A stretch of 64,000 nt of DNA from Bacillota bacterium. GTDB lineage: Bacteria; Bacillota; Negativicutes; Sporomusales; UBA7701. The DNA is taken from the NCBI GenBank assembly GCA_023415775.1, contig JAEZJM010000023.1, positions 1 through 64,000 on the forward strand, written 5' to 3'. The number at the start of each line of letters is the position of its first letter. The first letter of the stretch is position 1. The notes under the pieces were generated by a model. That model saw only the letters and a list, made by a program, of their open reading frames with translations. It ran no database searches and had not been told where the DNA came from. Positions 61,701-64,000 of this stretch are shown one piece after another. A program made the position numbers and the translations under genes.

Positions 61701-63284
61701 CTAAAAATCCGGCATACCCGCGTCGCCCGCTGCCTGCTTGGCGGCGTTGGCCCCTTCTTCTTTCTTCTTGATGATCGTATCGATGCGGAGAATCGCCACC
61801 GCCACCTCGCCGGCCGCTTTGATGGCGTGCATCTTGACCGGCACAGGGTCGACAACGCCGCGCGCCAGCATATCGGCGATCTCGCCGCTGTCGCAGTCCA
61901 CGGCGAGCGAATCCGAGCCCTGCGCCGCCTGGGCCGCCATGACCTCCTCCACCTTCTCCAGGGGGTTGAAGCCGGCGTTCTCCACGATCTGCGAAAGGGG
62001 ACGCCTGAGCGCGCTTGCCACGCAATCCACGCCGTAGGCGGCCATCCCCTTGATATTCTCCCGCGCCTTCTCGACCTGGCGGGCCACGGCGACCTCCACC
62101 GCACCGCCGCCCGGCACGCAGCCGCCCTTGACCGCGGCCTGCAGGCTCGAAGCGGCGTCCTTGGCGATGCGTTCCCGCTCGCCGACCACCTCTTCCGTCG
62201 CCGCGCCCACCAGAATAGTGGCCATCGGCTTGCCTCTGCCGCCGAGAATGCGGACATTTTCCAATTTTTCGTCCTCGTAGACCTTGTCGGCGAAGCCCAG
62301 ATACTTCTCAATCTCGGCCGGGTCCTTCTTCAGCCCGGTGCGCTTGATGGCGCGGGCGCCGCAGTGTTCGGCCACCCGCCGCATATCCTTGGCCGACACC
62401 CGCTGCACCACCATGATACCGGCGTCGCTGAGAATCTCCTCCGCCGAATCGTGGACGCCGCGGTCGACCAGCACCGTCTTCACGCCCAGAGTCGCCAACT
62501 TGCGGACATTGCCCTTAAACTCCTCCTGGAGCTCTATGTAGCGCTTGAAACCAGCCTCGGTGCCGAGCGCGCCGTCCTCGATCTCCTCCGGCTCCAGCGC
62601 GTCGTCCACCAGCAGCATCCTGGCGTCCTCGACCGCCTGCGGCATATCCTTGCTCATCCGCTCCTTATCGACGATCACGCCCATGAAAACTTCGTTATCG
62701 GCGCCTTCCTCGGCGGTCACGATATCCGACAGCTTGAAATTAGCCTCTTTGAGCTTCTCCAGACCGATAAGCCGGGCGGCGGCAACCACGAGATCAGCGA
62801 TATCGCGGTGTTCGCGGCCGGCGATAACGGCGATATTCGTAAGCACCGGGTCGTCGACCGCGCTCACCTGGCGGGCGCGTTCCTTCACGGCGTCCAGGGC
62901 GACGGCGATGCCGTGCTTGACGCCCTCGATGACCCTCGCCACAGGTACCCCGCGGATGACCTGGTTGACGCCCTCCGACACCAGCCCGCCGGCCATTATC
63001 GTTGCCGTCGTCGTGCCGTCGCCCACCTCGGCCTGTTGAGCCTTGGCTATATTTATCAGCATCTTGGCGGCGGGATGATTGACATCCATCTTATCAAGGA
63101 TGGTCACGCCGTCGTTGGTTATGATAACCTCGCCGAAGCGGTCCACCAGCATTGTATCCAAGCCCTTGGGGCCGATCGTGCCTTCAACCGAAGCCGTAAT
63201 CGCCCGCACCGCGCTGGCGTTGGTGAGCAGGGCCGCCAGCCGTTCGTCGACCTCTGCGCCGCTGCCCGCTTGTTTCAGATTCAT
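61701..63284 (-). CDS. Archaeal-like (group III) chaperonin
   Basis: The 527-residue protein is thermosome-like and not GroEL. It has TIGPKGLDTMLVD, NDGVTILDKMDVNHPAAKML, VGDGTTTATI for ATP hydrolysis, and a helical-protrusion type apical region in place of the GroES-binding one. It ends in GMPDF without the Gly-Gly-Met tail of GroEL. Such bacterial group III chaperonins are known from a few Firmicutes, for example Carboxydothermus hydrogenoformans, where the gene also lies in the dnaK operon. It probably folds proteins in a double ring without GroES. Here it lies between hrcA and grpE. Confidence 0.93.
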   Translation of the reverse strand: MNLKQAGSGAEVDERLAALLTNASAVRAITASVEGTIGPKGLDTMLVDRFGEVIITNDGVTILDKMDVNHPAAKMLINIAKAQQAEVGDGTTTATIMAGGLVSEGVNQVIRGVPVARVIEGVKHGIAVALDAVKERARQVSAVDDPVLTNIAVIAGREHRDIADLVVAAARLIGLEKLKEANFKLSDIVTAEEGADNEVFMGVIVDKERMSKDMPQAVEDARMLLVDDALEPEEIEDGALGTEAGFKRYIELQEEFKGNVRKLATLGVKTVLVDRGVHDSAEEILSDAGIMVVQRVSAKDMRRVAEHCGARAIKRTGLKKDPAEIEKYLGFADKVYEDEKLENVRILGGRGKPMATILVGAATEEVVGERERIAKDAASSLQAAVKGGCVPGGGAVEVAVARQVEKARENIKGMAAYGVDCVASALRRPLSQIVENAGFNPLEKVEEVMAAQAAQGSDSLAVDCDSGEIADMLARGVVDPVPVKMHAIKAAGEVAVAILRIDTIIKKKEEGANAAKQAAGDAGMPDF

Positions 63285-63347
63285 ACGATTCCTCCTGCTA
63301 TATACATATTCTTAGCTGTTGCCGCATTATGTATGACAGCCGCCGCA

Positions 63348-63379
63348 AACCGGGCAGGCTCGGCCGAGACTGCCCGGTT
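63348..63379 (-). other. Hairpin between hrcA and the chaperonin gene
   Basis: AACCGGGCAG pairs perfectly with CTGCCCGGTT around a 12-base loop. Only three T follow on the minus strand, so it is probably a processing or partial attenuation site and not a full terminator. Confidence 0.5.
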
Positions 63380-63388
63380 CGCCTGCGG

Positions 63389-64000
63389 TCAGTAAACCTT
63401 GAACTTCTTCAGCGTCTCGCCGAGGTGGCGGTGCATGAACTCCAGCACGGCCATTATCTTGCCGTACTCCATGCGGGTCGGGCCGAGCACGGCCAGCGTG
63501 CCGATCTCCTGGCCCTCGACGCGGTAAGTCGCCTGCACCATGCTGCAGTTCTGGATGCCGCTGTACTTGTTCTCCTGGCCGATCGTCACAACGACGCCTT
63601 CGCCGTCCTGCATGTGGAGGATATCGGACAGCAGCTTCTCCTCCTCCAGCATCGCGAGCAACTCGCGGATCTTCTCCACATCGCGGAACTCCGGCTGGCT
63701 CAAAAGCTGGGTCGTGCCGCCGAGGTAAACCTTCTCGGCCCGCTCCACCGCCAGCGCCTGGCGCAGTATCCCCAGCGCCGTCTCGAACAGCGCCGGATTT
63801 GTGAGGATATCGTTCCTGATCTCCCTGAGCAGCGAATGCTTGATCTCGTCAAAGCTCAGGCCCGCCAGCCGCTCATTGATGCTGGCCGCGATCCGCTGGA
63901 GATCCTGGAACGAAGTGCCGTCAGGGATATCGATGACCTTGTTCTCCACAAACCCCGCGTCGGTGACCACCACCACGATGGCCCGCCGCTCATCGAGCGG
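63389..64000 (-). CDS. hrcA: Heat-inducible repressor HrcA (C-terminal part, cut by window end)
   Basis: About 203 C-terminal residues are visible, open to the right edge. The frame reads RRAIVVVVTDAG, ENKYSGIQNCSMV and GTLAVLGPTRMEYGKIMAVLEF, typical of HrcA. HrcA binds the CIRCE operator and represses hrcA-grpE-dnaK(-dnaJ) operons. The N-terminal DNA-binding half and the CIRCE site lie beyond 64000. Confidence 0.95.
   Translation of the reverse strand, partial: PLDERRAIVVVVTDAGFVENKVIDIPDGTSFQDLQRIAASINERLAGLSFDEIKHSLLREIRNDILTNPALFETALGILRQALAVERAEKVYLGGTTQLLSQPEFRDVEKIRELLAMLEEEKLLSDILHMQDGEGVVVTIGQENKYSGIQNCSMVQATYRVEGQEIGTLAVLGPTRMEYGKIMAVLEFMHRHLGETLKKFKVY

Noticed and set aside
61611..63395. 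594-codon plus-strand frame
   Set aside because: It is antisense to the chaperonin gene. No start site and no recognisable domain.

Overview
The window reads as a chromosomal segment of a G+C-rich, spore-forming, anaerobic Firmicute with an outer membrane, most likely a Negativicute of the Sporomusaceae type. The grounds are yqfC/yqfD sporulation genes, an LptA/OstA-type protein, the usual Firmicutes order around era, dnaK and rpoD, futalosine-pathway menaquinone synthesis (mqnE) and a Tat-exported uptake hydrogenase. This assignment is inferred from gene content only. Nearly all genes are on the minus strand.

1-5.4 kb: a CAP-domain secreted protein, a family 2 glycosyltransferase, mqnE, and a visibly AT-richer cassette of three genes of unknown function (membrane protein, lipoprotein, small helical protein) that looks acquired.

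5.4-15 kb (minus): chorismate mutase AroH and a DUF1540 miniprotein, then an uptake [NiFe]-hydrogenase region read from tatA through a polyferredoxin, two siroheme-pathway radical SAM enzymes (ahbC/nirJ1 and ahbD/nirJ2 type), the small and large subunits, cytochrome b, maturation protease and a HupH/HyaF-like protein. The last gene appears to be a selenoprotein with an in-frame UGA preceded by Cys and followed by a SECIS-like hairpin. The cluster joins enzyme, heme supply, Tat export and maturation.

15-26 kb: UshA-like nucleotidase, a two-component system whose sensor has a Gly/Met/His-rich loop, thioredoxin, GDT1-type transporter, nitroreductase, RNase P RNA, thiE, zinc-ribbon protein, Nif3, trmK, thpR and three tRNAs (Asn, CAU, Glu).

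26-49 kb: the macromolecular synthesis and era region: rpoD, dnaG, HD hydrolase, LptA-like, lepB, PPDK regulator, glyQS with a T-box leader, recO, yqzL, CNNM protein, DUF502, truncated MgtE-like protein, era, cdd, dgkA, ybeY, pgpH, phoH, yqfD and yqfC.

48-64 kb: HerA-like ATPase, floA, nfeD, yqeY, rpsU, HIT, mtaB, rsmE, prmA, dnaJ, dnaK, grpE, an archaeal-type (group III) chaperonin, and hrcA cut by the window end.

The strongest signals are the split selenoprotein, the archaeal-like chaperonin inside the dnaK operon, a family of eight roughly 120-bp imperfect palindromes (plus one remnant) between same-strand genes, and a possible plus-strand small transcript with 46-bp tandem repeats.
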